64,000 nucleotides of DNA from Pseudomicrostroma phylloplanum (Eukaryota; Basidiomycota; Exobasidiomycetes; Microstromatales): the NCBI GenBank assembly GCA_039545275.1, contig BCHS01000006.1, positions 434,001-498,000 on the forward strand, written 5' to 3'. The number at the start of each line of letters is the position of its first letter. Within the stretch, counting starts at the first letter, position 1. Below are positions 44,871 to 58,114 of the stretch, in pieces. The position numbers were made by a program, and so were the translations under genes. The notes under the pieces are model-generated. The model was not told where the DNA came from. It worked only from the letters and a program-made list of their open reading frames with translations, and did no database searches.

Positions 44871-46619
44871 ATGGCAACAACACCTCATGGTCCAACAGTC
44901 CCCGCTTCTTCCGCCGCCGCTGCTACTTCTCCCCCGCTTCCTACGAAGAAGCCCAGCAAGTCAAAAGCTGCTGCTCTAGATCCAGCCCAGATTGAAGCAA
45001 AGCGCAGGGCACGAGCAGACAAGAAGGAGAGGGAGGCGAGCGAGAAGGCAGCTGCGGAGGCAGAGGCTCGGGCGTCGGGCGTTTCGGCACCTGTGGTAGA
45101 TGCCTCTGGGCGTCCTCTGTACAAGCCGAGACAGTGGGGCGTGGTCAAGGGAGCCGGTGACCAGAGCGTCGGCAGCGAAGAGAGGATCAGACTCAAGGTT
45201 CTCAGCTGGAATATGCTCGCTCAGGGACTCGTACGCCGCAAGCTTTTCCCCGGCAGTGATGCCCTGCGGTGGAAAGATCGGGAGGCGGGGCTTGCTGCTG
45301 AGCTTACCGGCCATGCTTGGGATGTTGCCTGCCTTCAAGAAGTGGACAGGCAGCAAACTCATGGCGATATTCTCCGACTGGCTGGTTACTCTCATATCTT
45401 CGCCAAGGGTTACCCGCAAAAGCAGCACGGTCTGATGCTCGCCTGGCGGAGCCACGAGAAGAGCTTAGCAGGCCTCAAGAGCCCAGTCTTCGAAGAAGCC
45501 CCCGTAGCGTCTCACACTCTCTTCTATGACGATGAGGAGATAAGCCTTGGGAGGACGGGCTGCTCGAGAGTCACAAGAAATATTGCTCTCTTTGCTGCCA
45601 TCAAGCTCAAACAGGCGGCGAATAGCGCTTCGGCCTCCACGGGCTCGCCAAAGGGCATAATCCTGGCTACTACTCACCTCTTCTGGCATCCGATGCACGG
45701 CTACGAGCGTGTACGGCAAGCTGGCCTTCTCACACAGGCCCTGCATGCCTTCAGAACAAGGCAAGGCGCTGAGTGGCAAGGCTGGCCGACGATATTAGCG
45801 GGGGACTTCAATGATCAACCGCACTCGGTATCATACAGCCTGCTGACAGGAAAGGGCGTCGATTCGGAGAGCCTGCAAGAGCTTCTACAGAGTCGCGTCG
45901 TTCATCAGAGTATTGATGAGCGGGAACGCAAGAGGGCCGAGGGATTGCTTGACAACGGGGAGGTTCGGGACTCAGCGGAGGACAGTACTGAAGAGGGCCA
46001 CCAAGTAGCTGAAGATCTTGCCGAAGAAGAAGAGGAGCATGAGTCGGGAGGTGAAGAAGAAGGAGAGGGAGCCGACGACCAGATGCTCAAAAATTGCCGT
46101 TCAGCTACAGCCGCTGATGGTCTGCTCACATTCGAGGAGCTGCAGCAGCTCCACATCATCTTCCCCTCGCAGGAGTCCACCTCATCCTCACCTCGACACT
46201 TCCGCTCCGCCTATGCCACATCCTACACTGATCTGTCAGACCCAAGCGAGTCCTCCAACCTCTTCTCCTCATCGACGCGTGGTCGCGAGCGGTGGGATGA
46301 TGCTTCCTGGCAGGAGGGTGTCTCCAAGAATCCTCACTTACACTTGGCAGGTACGCCAGCAGGGGCAGAACCGATGTGGACCCTCTACTCGAGTCTGTTC
46401 AGTCTCACGCTCGACTTTATCTTCCTAATGCCGTCTCTGGCAACCCAACGCTGTGAACAGACACTAGGTGAAGCAGCAGATGCACAGCAAGGGGACCTGT
46501 TTCCGAGGGTGACGAGACTGCTGAGGACGCATCGGACTGAGGAGATCAGAGAGGGGCTGCCTAGAAAAGGCCTATGCGTTAGCGATCACATTGCTATTGG
46601 TGCGGAGCTAGAGCTGTGA
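44871..46619 (+). CDS. NGL2: Ngl/Ccr4-type endonuclease-exonuclease-phosphatase family RNase
   Basis: Single exon, 582 aa, first ATG at 44871. After a Lys/Ala-rich coiled segment (EAKRRARADKKEREASEKAA) the nuclease fold starts at about residue 110 with LKVLSWNMLAQGLVRR. Catalytic blocks are present: CLQEVD (metal-binding Glu), TTHLFWHP, LAGDFNDQP and the terminal SDHIAIGAELEL (Asp-His). The family degrades RNA 3' ends; yeast Ngl2 trims 5.8S rRNA. A strongly acidic insert of about 70 residues (around 345-420) interrupts the fold. Closely related Ngl1 and Ngl3 paralogues cannot be separated with certainty, so the symbol is provisional. It converges with URA2, 213 bases apart. Confidence 0.8.
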   Translation: MATTPHGPTVPASSAAAATSPPLPTKKPSKSKAAALDPAQIEAKRRARADKKEREASEKAAAEAEARASGVSAPVVDASGRPLYKPRQWGVVKGAGDQSVGSEERIRLKVLSWNMLAQGLVRRKLFPGSDALRWKDREAGLAAELTGHAWDVACLQEVDRQQTHGDILRLAGYSHIFAKGYPQKQHGLMLAWRSHEKSLAGLKSPVFEEAPVASHTLFYDDEEISLGRTGCSRVTRNIALFAAIKLKQAANSASASTGSPKGIILATTHLFWHPMHGYERVRQAGLLTQALHAFRTRQGAEWQGWPTILAGDFNDQPHSVSYSLLTGKGVDSESLQELLQSRVVHQSIDERERKRAEGLLDNGEVRDSAEDSTEEGHQVAEDLAEEEEEHESGGEEEGEGADDQMLKNCRSATAADGLLTFEELQQLHIIFPSQESTSSSPRHFRSAYATSYTDLSDPSESSNLFSSSTRGRERWDDASWQEGVSKNPHLHLAGTPAGAEPMWTLYSSLFSLTLDFIFLMPSLATQRCEQTLGEAADAQQGDLFPRVTRLLRTHRTEEIREGLPRKGLCVSDHIAIGAELEL

Positions 46620-46832
46620 AGGCGTTGCTCTGCCCATGCTCACTCAGTGTACGCGACGCAGTGGCACAACTAGACGCACAATCGAGGCTTCAATAGAGAT
46701 CATGAGCGTGCATTGTAATTTAGACAACCTAGACCGCCACCATTTCCCTCTTTCATTTGCATTCATTCACCCCACATGTCGATCGAGCCTTCATCCTCGT
46801 GCAGTCCTGTACGAGACTCGCAGTCATTTCGT

Positions 46833-49800
46833 TCAAGCCATCACCATTGTCAACAGAGCGATCCTGAGATACAGACCCGCCTTCATCTGTCGGATGTAGG
46901 CTGCCCTCTTGGTGTCGAAATCGACCTCCGGATCGAGCTCACCCGTTCTGGGCAGAGGGTGGAGAACCTTGCAAGTGTCCTTAGCACCGAGCAGTAGCTT
47001 GCTGTTCACCACATACGAGCCCTGCACGGCTGCGTACTCTTCGTCACTGGCAAATCTCTCGCGCTGAATCCTAGTGACGTACAGAACATCAGTGGTAGGT
47101 AAAACCTCCTCAATGCTGTTGGTCGAGTAGAATCTCATTCCGCTCTTGCTGAGCTCAGCTCGTAGCTGAGCGGGGAACTCCAGCCCGGGTGGGGAGACGA
47201 GGTTGATCTTGCAACCGTAGAGCCCCAAAAGTCGGGCCAGCGAGTGCGTCGTCCTGCCATTCTTGAGATCTCCCAGCAGCGTCACCGTCAGGCCGCTGAC
47301 GGTGCCCAGTTCCTCACGAATGGTGAAAACGTCGAGCATGGCTTGAGTAGGGTGTTCACCAATGCCGTCTCCGCCGTTGAGGATGGGCACGGGTGAGAAT
47401 TTGGCGGCCTGCTGGGCAGACCCAACAGCTGGGTGTCGCATGACAATGGCGTCAGCGTAGCACCCGAGAGACTGAATTGTATCCCCAAGCGTCTCTCCCT
47501 TCTGCACACTAGATCGAGACGTATCGATCTTGACAACTTGACCACCGCATCGTAGCATGGCAGTTTCGAAAGAAGCAGATGTGCGGGTAGAGTCTTCGTA
47601 GAACAAGAGTGCAAGGACCTTGCCCTTGAGAACGTCTACCATACCGTCTCGCTCGATCAGAACCCGCATCTCGGAAGCGACGGCAAAGAGTGTGTGCAAG
47701 TCTTCTCGATTGACTTGGCGCACACTCAGGATGTGTCGCCTGGAGAACGTGGGATGCCGGATGAGAGAGCGTAAAGAGGGCAAAGTTGCCTCTTGCTCCA
47801 TCCGCTGTCCATTGAGAGCGATTTGCTGCTGTTGAGACTGCTGCTGCTCGGCGATTGTCGAGCGAGGAATCAATGACATGGGAGTGCCAGGCTCATTCGC
47901 GGCCATCTGGGGCGAGCGAAGATTGTTGAGTGCGCCAGAAGGCGGCGACATAGGAGTGCCAGCGACCTGATGAGGATCGTAGAGACCCCGGTCAACAGAG
48001 GCGCGACGAGCAGTAGAGTCCACGAAGGACGTCCTGCGAGCAGACTTAACAGACTTGACAGTGCCGGAGAGACTTGAGACATTCTGACCCAGAGTGCCAT
48101 TGGAAAAGGCGTCTCCGTCTATGACAACGGTCTTGCCGCGGAGCAGCACTCGATGAATCGACCCCACAATGGCCTGGGCCTCGAGAGGAGACCAGTGCTG
48201 TCCCTTGACAAAAGGCACTGGCCTATCCGCTTCGACCTCAACGTGAGTGTCCGGCTGTTCCGAAATGCCAAACACCTGTCTTGGCTTGGTATGCATTCGC
48301 TCGAGGATATCATCGAGCGAGAGCCTACCGTCATTGACAGCTCCCAGAAGTAGCGGCAGTGTCTCGGCTACACCCGCCTCCGCAGACGGAGTGTGCCCGA
48401 GCTCCTTGGCCAGCTGATATGGTGTGGTCCCGACGGAGAACATGTCAATTTCCGCCAGATTGGCCCACAGTGCAGCCTGGTCCTTCATAGAAGGCAGACA
48501 AGTGGCAGCAGGGAACATCTCGCTTGAAAAGAAGAGCGCGTAGACAGTCGCATCGCACGTGACCTGCAAGCCCTTGGCTTTGCTCAGAGCGATCAACTGA
48601 ATGTCATCCCGATACAGGACATTGGTGACGTGGATGCTTCGACTGTGCAGGGAAGCCAATAATAGCACGGATGCCAAGTCTGTGCCTTGGGCGTCCGTGA
48701 CGATGGGCTTGTCTGCAGGCCAAGTTGCGAAGTGAGCAGCGATCGCAGCTGCTTTGCTCATGCTGTTGCCGAGTCCGTTGAAAGATATGAACAGGGATCG
48801 GGTTCGCTCGGAGAGGACGCTGATGGTCTCTATGTTCTCAGCAGTAGCAGACAGACTGAGAGAGATGTCACAGTGGGACGATCCTGCAACTTTGCCCTCA
48901 GCAATCGTCAAAGATGCCTCATCTGCAAGGCTGTTACTTGATGATGAGCCCAAGGGCAGCAATTGCACAGTGGTGAAGCCACCGGCAAGAGAGGCCTTCG
49001 TGAGCTGAGCAATTTCGCGAGCACCGCTTGCGACATCCGTCACACCAGGTGCGAAAGCTTGTATGTTGACCAGACCAGGGAAGGTATGAGTACGGTGACT
49101 TGTCTTGAAATCAACGGTAGAGATGGGGAAGCGGCTCCCATTGCGACGGTAACGGGCCAGAGCTTCAACGAAGAGCTTTGCATTCTTCACATTGGTGATC
49201 AGAGGGACCGATCGATCAATCGCCAATCGTCGAGCTCTATAACCCATCGAGGTGAACGCAGCTGGTCGGCGGTACTTGTTTTTCGAAGGCAGCGAAATGA
49301 ACAAGGAGGCGAGACCCTGAGTCAAGTGACTCAGTAGAGAGTAAGCTGCTTTGCTGTTGTCCTCGCCGGGCGTATCGTCCTCTGGCAAAGCCTCCAGGTG
49401 GATGACAGGGATCCCTTGTTCAGAGTAAAAGTCCGCAGAACCACTCGAGCCGTACAGAGTAAATCCAAGCTGGTGCAAGGTCCGCACAGCAGGCAACATC
49501 TCCTGCTTCTCGCTGAAGCTACCAATTGAGAGCAAGACGTTTTGTGTAGGGAGCTTGATTCCACTAGCGAGCATCGCCTTAAGATAAGCCTCGTATTTGT
49601 CTCGTCCAAAGCAAGCAACCTCTCCGGTGGAAGCCATCTCAACGCCCAGAATTGGGTCGGCTCCAGCCAGTCGGGAGAAGCTGAACTGCGGAACTTTGAT
49701 TCCGACGTAATCCCTTGGGAGATTCAGCTTAGGGTAAGGAGAGATGGGCAGATCGACCATGATTCGAGTTGCCATCTCGATTGCGTCGACATTTGTCACC

Positions 49801-52800
49801 TTGGAGACGAAGGGGAAAGATCGAGCAGCTCGTACGTTGCATTCAATGACCTTAATCTCGTTGTTCTTGGCGATGAATTGAATGTTGAAGGGGCCAGTGA
49901 CGTGCAGACTGGCAGCAATCTTGCTCGTAGCCACCTCAATACGGCGCACCGTCTCAGGATCAAGGTCCTGAGGAGGAAGAATGAGCGTCGCATCTCCCGA
50001 GTGGACTCCAGCATTCTCAACGTGCTCAGAGACGTAATGCATGACCATCTTACCGTCCTTGGCAACAGCGTCCATCTCGATCTCCTTTGCGCCCTCGAGG
50101 TACTTTGTGATGACAACTGGGTGATCGCGGTTGACAGCAGTGGCCTGCGAGAGGTATGAATCGAGATCCTCGGGCGAATAGACAACGTTCATCGCAGCAC
50201 CACTCAGGACATATGACGGCCTAACGAGGACGGGGTAGCCAAAGCGTGCGCAAGCATCTCGTGCTTCATCGAAACTGGTCAATTCCTTCCACAGAGGCTG
50301 GTCCACACCAATCCTGTCAAGCATTCGAGAGAACTTGTAGCGATTCTCCGCCATGTCAATCATCTCGGGGGATGTACCCAGGATCTTGACGCCCTGTCTG
50401 TACAGAGGAAGCGCGATGTTGTTCGGAGTCTGACCGCCCATCGAGATGATGACTCCGGAGGAGCGCTCGGCATCGTAAATGTCCAAGACTGTCTCCATCG
50501 AAATGTTCTCGAAATAGAGACGGTCGGCTTCATCATAATCGGTGGAGACGGTCTCGGGATTGTAGTTGATCATGACAGTCTTGAATCCAGCGCTTCGCAG
50601 AGTCCTGATGGCCCGAACAGCACACCAATCAAACTCGACGGAGGAACCGATGCGGTAGACACCAGACCCCAATACCATGATCCCCTTGTCGTCGAAGGTG
50701 ACGTCATGTTCGGTAGCATTGTACGTTGTGTAAAGGTAGTTGGTGAAAGCCGGGAATTCGGCGGCGACGGTGTCGATCTGCTTGGTGAATGGCATGATGT
50801 TGTTCTCCACCCTTAGCCTTCGCACAGCAAGCTCGGTGCTGGCCATGCACTTTGCCAATCGAACGTCACTGATCCCAAGCTGCTTGGCCTGACGAAGCAT
50901 ACCGACGGGTAGCGACGCAGCAGAGTACTTTGAGAAGACTCGCTCTGCCTCGGTGATGTTAGCAAGCTTGCGCAAAAACCAGCGGTCGATGAAAGACAGC
51001 TCGTGAATACGGTCTACAGAGTATCCTAGCTGCAGAGCATTTCCGATGGCAAACATGCGCTTGTCGGTAGGGGCGCGAAGCTCCTCATCGATCTCTGCAG
51101 GGTCGGACGGACCGTAGGTGTTCACACCAAAGCCATCGAATTGTCCATCGATCGCTCGAATAGCCTTCTGAATGGCCTCCTCGAAAGACCGTCCAATACT
51201 CATCACTTCACCGACGCTCTTCATGCTGGAACCCAATTTGCTGGAGACTCGCACGAATTTGCGCAAGTCCCATCGCGGGAACTTCACCACGCAGTAGTCG
51301 AGCGAAGGCTCGAAGCAGGCTGACGTCTCGAGAGTGACGGAGTTGCGGATTTCGTTGAGAGGAATACCGAGACCAAGCTTGGCAGCGATGAAAGCCAGAG
51401 GGTAGCCAGTGGCTTTTGAGGCCAGAGCGGAAGATCTTGATAGACGGGCGTTGACCTCGATGATGCAGTACTCTCGTGTGTGCGGGTTCAATGCGTATTG
51501 GATGTTGCACTCACCGACGACACCGAGATGGCGGATGACAGAGACGGCGGTGGACCGCAGCATGTTGAAGTCATGGTCGTCCAAGGTCTGCGATGGAGCA
51601 ACGACGATAGAGTCTCCTGTGTGCACTCCCAAAGGGTCGAAGTTCTCCATATTGCATACGGTGATGCAGTTGTCTCGACCATCTCGAACGACCTCGTACT
51701 CGACTTCCTTCCAGCCTCGCATGCTTCTCTCGACCAAGACCTGGGGACTGTTGGCAAAGGCCTGATTACAGAGCTTGCGAAGCTCATCTTCATTGTTCGC
51801 AAAGCCTGAACCCAGACCGCCGAGAGCAAAGGCGGCACGGACAATGACCGGAAACCCAATGCTGCGTGCGGCCGCAAGAGCTTCATCCCAGGTCACGGCA
51901 CTGGCGCTAGGGGCACACTTCTCACCTATCTCCTCCATCGCTTTAGCAAAGAGGTCTCGGTCTTCAGTAGTGATAATGGTGTCGATGGGAGTTCCCAGAA
52001 TCTTCACGCCTTCCTTCACGAGTTCATCCTTGATTTTGATACCAACGTTAAGGGCGGTCTGACCGCCAAAGGTGACGTAAATACCGTCGGGTCGCTCGTG
52101 CCTCACGACGTCCATGACGAAGTCCGGGGTGACGGGTAAGAAGTAAACCTTGTCTGCTAGTCCGCTCGATGTCTGGATTGTGGCGATGTTGGGGTTGATA
52201 AGAACGGTGTAGATGCCTTCTTCCTTCAAAGCTTTGATCGCTTGAGAACCGGAGTAATCGAATTCACCGGCCTGTCCGATTGACAGACCTCCCGAACCGA
52301 GGACTAGAACCTTGCGGACGTTGACTCTAGGGTAGCTCGCGGCGTTTTCGGCAGCAAGACCACCCACCCACTTGACGGGTGGGAGTTTAAGACTCTGATC
52401 ATCTGCGCCTGAAGCCGAAGCGGCCTTTACAGACGCGCAGTCAACCACCGACCTAATGAAGACGTCAAACAGGTGCTCCGTATCTCTCGGCCCAGGCGTG
52501 GACTCAGGATGAAACTGTACCGAAAACCAGGGCCCGAGAGTAGAGTAGATGCCCTCGTTACTCCCGTCGTTGGCATTGACAAACAGTTCGCCCCATCCGG
52601 GAGGCAGACTGCTAGCGTCGACCTCGAAGCCGTGATTCTGACTAGTGATATAACATCGGCCACTCAGGAGGTCGTTGCAAGGAATGTTGTGGCCTCGATT
52701 GCCGAACTTCATCTTCTTGGTCGATGCGCCGGCAGCCAAGCTGAGCAACTGGTGACCAAGACAGATACCGAAGATGGGCAATGCCTGAGCACCACGCAAG

Positions 52801-53940
52801 GCCAGAAGCTTCTGAACATTGGCAATGGTAGGAGCGCAAGCGGTAGGGTTACCGGGGCCGTTGGAGATGAATAGACCATCGAAAGGTTCCGGCTCAACGG
52901 TAGGGTCCGTAAAGTCATAGTCCCATGGCACGACCTTGAGCTCTACACCTCGGCTAGTGAAGCATCGGATTTGGTTGTACTTCATGCCGACGTCTACTGC
53001 CACAATCCGAATGGGCCGACCAGAGGGGTGGAGAATGGCGGGAAGACTTGCTCGCGTGAAACCACCCGGGGCGGTGTTGGCCGGCGTGTACAGCTGTGGT
53101 CGAGGACTAGAGACCAGAGAGACCAAGTTGCGCGTGTTCGGATCTGCGAAGGGAAGATCGACGAACTCGGTCCTCCAATCTACAGGCTCGTCGACAGCGC
53201 CGCGTACAGGTGTGTCAGGTCTCTTGGCGAGGAGCTTGCCGAGCATACTACCCTGCTGACGAATGCGCTTGGTGAGCGCTCGCGTATCGATGCCGTAGAT
53301 GGCAGGAACACCGTTCTCCTTAAGCCAGTCGCCGAGGGAGCTGGCAGCCAGCCAATGGCTGTAGTCCTCGCTGTAGGAAGCTACGACAAGGCCCGCGATA
53401 TGAATCCTGGAGGACTCGAACGGAGAGGCAAGGAGTGCATCAAGAGACTTGGTAGCCTCCTCTCGGGAGGGGACTCCATAATTTCCGACCAGAGGGTAGG
53501 TGATGACTAGAATCTGACCTTCGTAGGAAGGGTCCGTGAGAGATTCGACATATCCGACCATACCTGATGCGGGTGGCAAGAAGAGTGAATGTGTAAGACA
53601 GATAGGATGAGAGGGGACAGAACAACTGGCGGCTGCGAAGCTGCCCGTCTCTCCGATGCTCCCGATTCTCACCTGTCTGGAATACGCATTCTCCACTGAC
53701 GCTCTTCTCCGAAGCTCCGAAGCTAATACCCTTCAAGGCTGTGCCATCAGCCAACTCGAGAACCATCTCACCACCGCTGCTGCCATTGAGCGGAGCACTG
53801 GTGGCTGGTGCAGATGGGGACGGCAGCCGAGAGGCTGTTCCAGCTCTTGATAGGCCGGGACGTCCGATCAAGGCCTGAGCAACGGCGGAGCCATGGTCAG
53901 GAGCCTTTGCGGAAGATGTAGCAGGATTCAAGGAGGCCAT
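46833..53940 (-). CDS. URA2: Multifunctional pyrimidine enzyme Ura2: glutaminase, carbamoyl-phosphate synthetase, aspartate transcarbamylase
   Basis: Two exons, 53940-53673 and 53563-46833, join in phase to 2332 aa. The order is small CPSase/glutamine amidotransferase (catalytic Cys357 in [15 protein letters not shown]), large CPSase with two ATP-grasp halves (from about 508, [20 protein letters not shown]), a dihydroorotase-like region (about 1575-1930), a linker with Gln runs, and aspartate transcarbamylase at the C-terminus (carbamoyl-phosphate loop STRTS at about 2080). In the dihydroorotase-like region the metal-binding HxH is absent ([12 protein letters not shown] instead), so this domain should be inactive, as in other fungi. 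A separate URA4-type dihydroorotase is therefore expected elsewhere. The enzyme performs the first two pyrimidine steps and is normally inhibited by UTP. It is divergent from MAK21. Confidence 0.97.
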
Positions 53941-54447
53941 GTTGCACACTGCTCGGTCGGTCCTGCTCTAACTCTGGTCTGCTATACAACAGGCAAGGTC
54001 GCCAGAGCTCGTCTTGTCGTGAGCTGTCTGAAGGTCCGGAAAGCTGCCGAGGCACACGTCGCTCGCGGGGACTTTGGTGCCAGAAGCGTTGGTCGTGAGG
54101 TGAAGATCGAGGTGTCTGCGAGACGAGAATAGGGTCGAAGTAGTGATGTATAGGGTCAAGAAGGGGATCGTCTCCTCTTTGGGTTCACATAGAGGAGAGG
54201 GAGAGAAGAGGGGAAGGGGAGGGAGGCGGCCGGGAAGCACTGACACGCCCAACCACCACCACGGTACATTCGTTCGTCTGGCTGCGCGGGAAGAAAAGAT
54301 TTGGGCGGAGTTGCAATTCCTCGTGTTCCGCCGACTTTTTGACGTTGAAGGGGAGAAGAGATGGCGCACACGCTCACGCCGCTGCCCGGCCTGGTCCACT
54401 CGGCCTCCATACCCTCCCTGACATCCTCGCCCTTGTGAGCCCAGACA
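53941..54447. promoter_or_regulatory. Divergent URA2 / MAK21 promoter region
   Basis: 507 bases between divergent ATGs, with a purine-rich tract (GAGGAGAGGGAGAGAAGAGG) at about 54191-54225. No gene is supported. Confidence 0.5.
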
Positions 54448-57400
54448 ATGGCCAGAGACTTCAGGCCAAAGGACAAGAAGAAGGTCCACCGGCCGCAGAA
54501 GGAGAGCGGCGCGTCGGCAGAATCTTCACGACATACCCTCTCCCCGCGCACCTCTGCCCCATCCTCCCGGGCGCCTGTGACACGGCAAATCCCTCGTCCG
54601 AACAGTGGTCCCAAGGAGGAGGCTCTTGCCGACACCGAAGAAGATGAAGAAGGCAGCGAAGACGTTCTCAGAGAGGCAATTGCAGCGCTAGGAGGGGAGG
54701 AAGGTGACATCGATCTGATTTCGTCCAAGGCTCTCAAGGGCAAAGGCAAGGGAACTCAGCAAGCCGACGATCAGGCAGACGATGTAAGTATCAGAGCAAA
54801 TGGAAGCCTAGGCAGGCATGACCCACAGCAGACTGACCCAGCTCTTGGGTTATCTTTCCCAGCCGACTCTTGGTACCGAGCTTCGAGCATTCATGAAGGG
54901 CCTGAAATTCGACGTCAAGGAACCCTCACAAACGAAGACGGACAAGACTGCCAAGGCCGCCAAAACCGCTGTGGAGACGCCTGCTGTGAGCCAAGATGCT
55001 CTCAAGGTCAAGGAAAGATTGGTGTCGGCCTCTGCCTCGAACGAACAGGAGCGGGAGATGAAGAAGAACAAGAAAAATGAGAAAACTGCTCAAGCTGAAG
55101 TAGAAAGAGCGGCAGCTCGGGCCAAGAAAGATCGAGACGACAAGCTGGGCATCATCGCTTCGAAGGCGAGCCAGGCTGTCGGATCCGAATCATCACTTGC
55201 TGCTCCTACCGCCGTCAAGGTAGGGCACCTCCTCCTTGATCCACTGCCAGATTGGATGGATGTCGGACTGGAACCTCTTCCTGCCGCTTCCTCTTCTTCA
55301 TCTCACGACAGTACCCTCCCTCACGATCGTCTCCTCTCGCTTCTCTCGCAGGGTACTGCCCTTCTAGAGAAAGACAACATGGCGTATCACTCAATGCTGA
55401 ATTCTGGCTCATCGGCGAAGATGACGTCTCTGGGCGGTCTGACACCAAGTGATGCTAAATTCATCGCCTCCCTGCTGGGAGACACGACATCGGCATCAAG
55501 CGGTAGTGGTGTCGGCGGCGGAACACTTTCCGACAGAGTTGCTGCACATGCTCTGCTTCTGGGGTCTTCTCCGCTGCATAACGTCCGTTCCCTTGACGCT
55601 CTCGTGGTCATGGCATCTAAAAAGAGTAGAGAGGAGAGCGGGCGGGCGACCAGGGCCTTGGCAGACTGGTTTTCTGGAGCTGGACTCGGCAAAGGTCGCA
55701 AGTTGAGATACCTACGAGATCAGCCGGATCTGGCGGCAATAGCGGACTCCCCTGACAATATAGCAAGACAACAACGTTTGGCCTTATACGCCTTTGAGGA
55801 TCGCCTCAAAAAGACCTACTTCGCCTTCCTTCAGGCCCTGGAGACGCAGTCGCACGATACTCTGCCATTCGTGCGTCAGCAAGCCGTCACTCAGATCTAT
55901 CTCCTTCTCCGCGAGAAGAGCGAACAGGAACAGAATCTTTTGCGGCTCCTCGTCAACAAATTGGGTGATGGCGAGCGATCAGTGGCCAGCAAAGCTACGA
56001 ACAATCTCCTTGAGCTGCTGAACACGCATCCCGCCATGAAGGCGATTGTGGCCCACGAGATAGGCGAGCTGATCCGCAAGCCCACCCGCTCTACCGGCCG
56101 AGCAGACAACGAGACGACAAAGAAACATCACAATCATGCAAAATACTACGGTGTGCTGGCTCTCAATCAGGTCATCCTGACAAGACAGGATACAGCAGTC
56201 GCTACTTCACTTGTCCACCTTTACTTTGAACTATTTGAAGAGGGCCTTCGTCGGCTGAGCAAGGAGCCTGAAGGCGGCGAAGATGGAGAAGTGGCGCCAA
56301 GTGCCGCTGGTGGTGGCAAGAAGAGTAAGATTCGTTGGAGAGACAACAAGAGCAAGGGCCAAAGCAAGGGCAAAGGAAAGACCAAGGCCATCGAGGCTGC
56401 CATCGTGCAAGACGCGGACGGCAAGATGATGGCGGCGATCCTCACCGGTGTTCGTCGAGCTTTCCCATTCGCCGCCCTCGATCTCGGCACATTCGACAAG
56501 CACCTGGACACCCTTTTCCGCATTACCCATTCCGCCTCATTCAACATTGCAGTCCAGGCTCTTCAGCTGATTCACGTAGTTGCGATTTCTTCAACAACCT
56601 CTTCCCAGCATCTCTTGGATCGCTTCCACTCAAGCCTTTACTCTTCGATGTTGGACCCTCGACTAGGGAGCACGAGCAAAACGGCGATGTATCTCAATCT
56701 CTGCTTCAAGGCTATACGCGAAGATATCGACGAGTCGAGGAGAGCCGCCGAAGTCAAGCGACTACTGCAAATTCTTGGGCAGATGGACGTTGAGTTTGTA
56801 TGCGGTGCCCTCTTCCTTGTCGCCGAATTGTTCAGAGCACAGCCGCGGCTTCGTGGCATGTTAGCCGACCCAGAGGATGATGACGAAGAGCAAGTGATCA
56901 ATCCGCCCGACGAAGAAGCGGAGGAACGTTCTCAAAAGGAACATTTTGCTCAGACCCCGAAGCTCGAAGCTCTGCTTTGCCGACCTTTGCACAGATACGA
57001 TCCCATCAAGCGTGATCCGCGTTATGCCAATGCCCAGGACACCTGTCTTTGGGACCTCGTACCCCTTCTCGACCATTTCCACCCGACGGTCAGGCTATTA
57101 GCTCATCAGCTACTCAACAACGAGGCCTTGACAACTGCTCCTGACCTGACACTCTACTCGCTGTCGCACTTCCTGGACAAATTCGTCTATCGGAATCCGA
57201 AGAGGAGGAGCACGCTGCAAAAGGGTGCCAGTGGTATGCAACCCGCCATCGCTGCCGGAGGCGGCATCGAGGACGGGATCAGGAGAATCAAAGGATGGGG
57301 TGGAGCGGGGGAAGAAGTCAACACGCCAAAATTCTGGAAACAGAAGGTGCAGGACGTAGCTGTTGACTCTCTCTTCTTCCACAAGTATTTCAATTTGAGG

Positions 57401-58114
57401 GAGTCGAGGCCGGCTGAAGGTGGCGAAAGGAGCAAGAAGCTGAGCGGTGACCAGGATGTCGAAAGTGCGGACGAAGAGTCAAGCGAAGCCGGATACGCAG
57501 GCAGCGATGTCTCTTTTGCCTCTGAGGAAGTGGACGAAGCTCTTCATGATGCGAGAGCTGAGGGCGATAGCGGCAGCGAAGCGGACTCGGACGATACTCA
57601 CGAGGAGCAGATTTGGGCCGCTATGAAGAGAACGATGCCCCAAGAAGACGGGGATGAAGGCCTCTTCGGGGACAGCGACGACGAGGGTGAAGACGATGAG
57701 GACCTCACCATGTACGACTACACCGAGAGCGAAGGTGAGATGGACGGGAAAGTGGACCGCAGTGCCAACGACCTTGGCGTTGGGGCTGGAAAGAGCGAGG
57801 ACGACGACAGCGAAGATGAGGAAGCGGCCATGTTTGAAGAGGACGAGGACGACCTACTTCCCTTTGCAGATTTCGGCAGAGAAGGTTCTGATGACGAGGA
57901 TCATGCAGACACGCCCGTTGTGACTTCCACGGCTGGCAAGAGCAAGAAGCGAGGTCGCTCTGGAGATGCAGGAAAGGAGGACGACCAGCCGAAAAGCAAG
58001 AGCCAGCTGGCGAGACAAGAGAGGAAGAAGCGCAAGGCTACCTCAACTTTTGCCAGTGCAGAGGACTATGCTGCTCTTATAGGCCAGGGGGAGGAAGACG
58101 AAGGAGATTTCTGA
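54448..58114 (+). CDS. MAK21: Mak21/Noc1 60S ribosome biogenesis factor (CEBPZ family)
   Basis: Two exons, 54448-54783 and 54842-58114, phase 0, give 1202 aa. The N-terminus is basic (MARDFRPKDKKKVHR) then acidic. The conserved CBF/Mak21 region has YAFEDRLKKTYFAFLQALET, EQNLLRLLVNKLGDGERSVA, and later NIAVQALQLIHVVAISSTTS, DPRYANAQDTCLWDLVPLL and FWKQKVQDVAVDSLFFHKYF. The last 220 residues are very acidic with Asp/Glu/Ser clusters, then basic (SKKRGRSG). Noc1 partners Noc2 in nucleolar pre-60S particles. The 58-nt intron joins QADD to LLGYLSQPTLGTELRAF, and the family match improves with it removed. Converges with the next gene. Confidence 0.92.
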
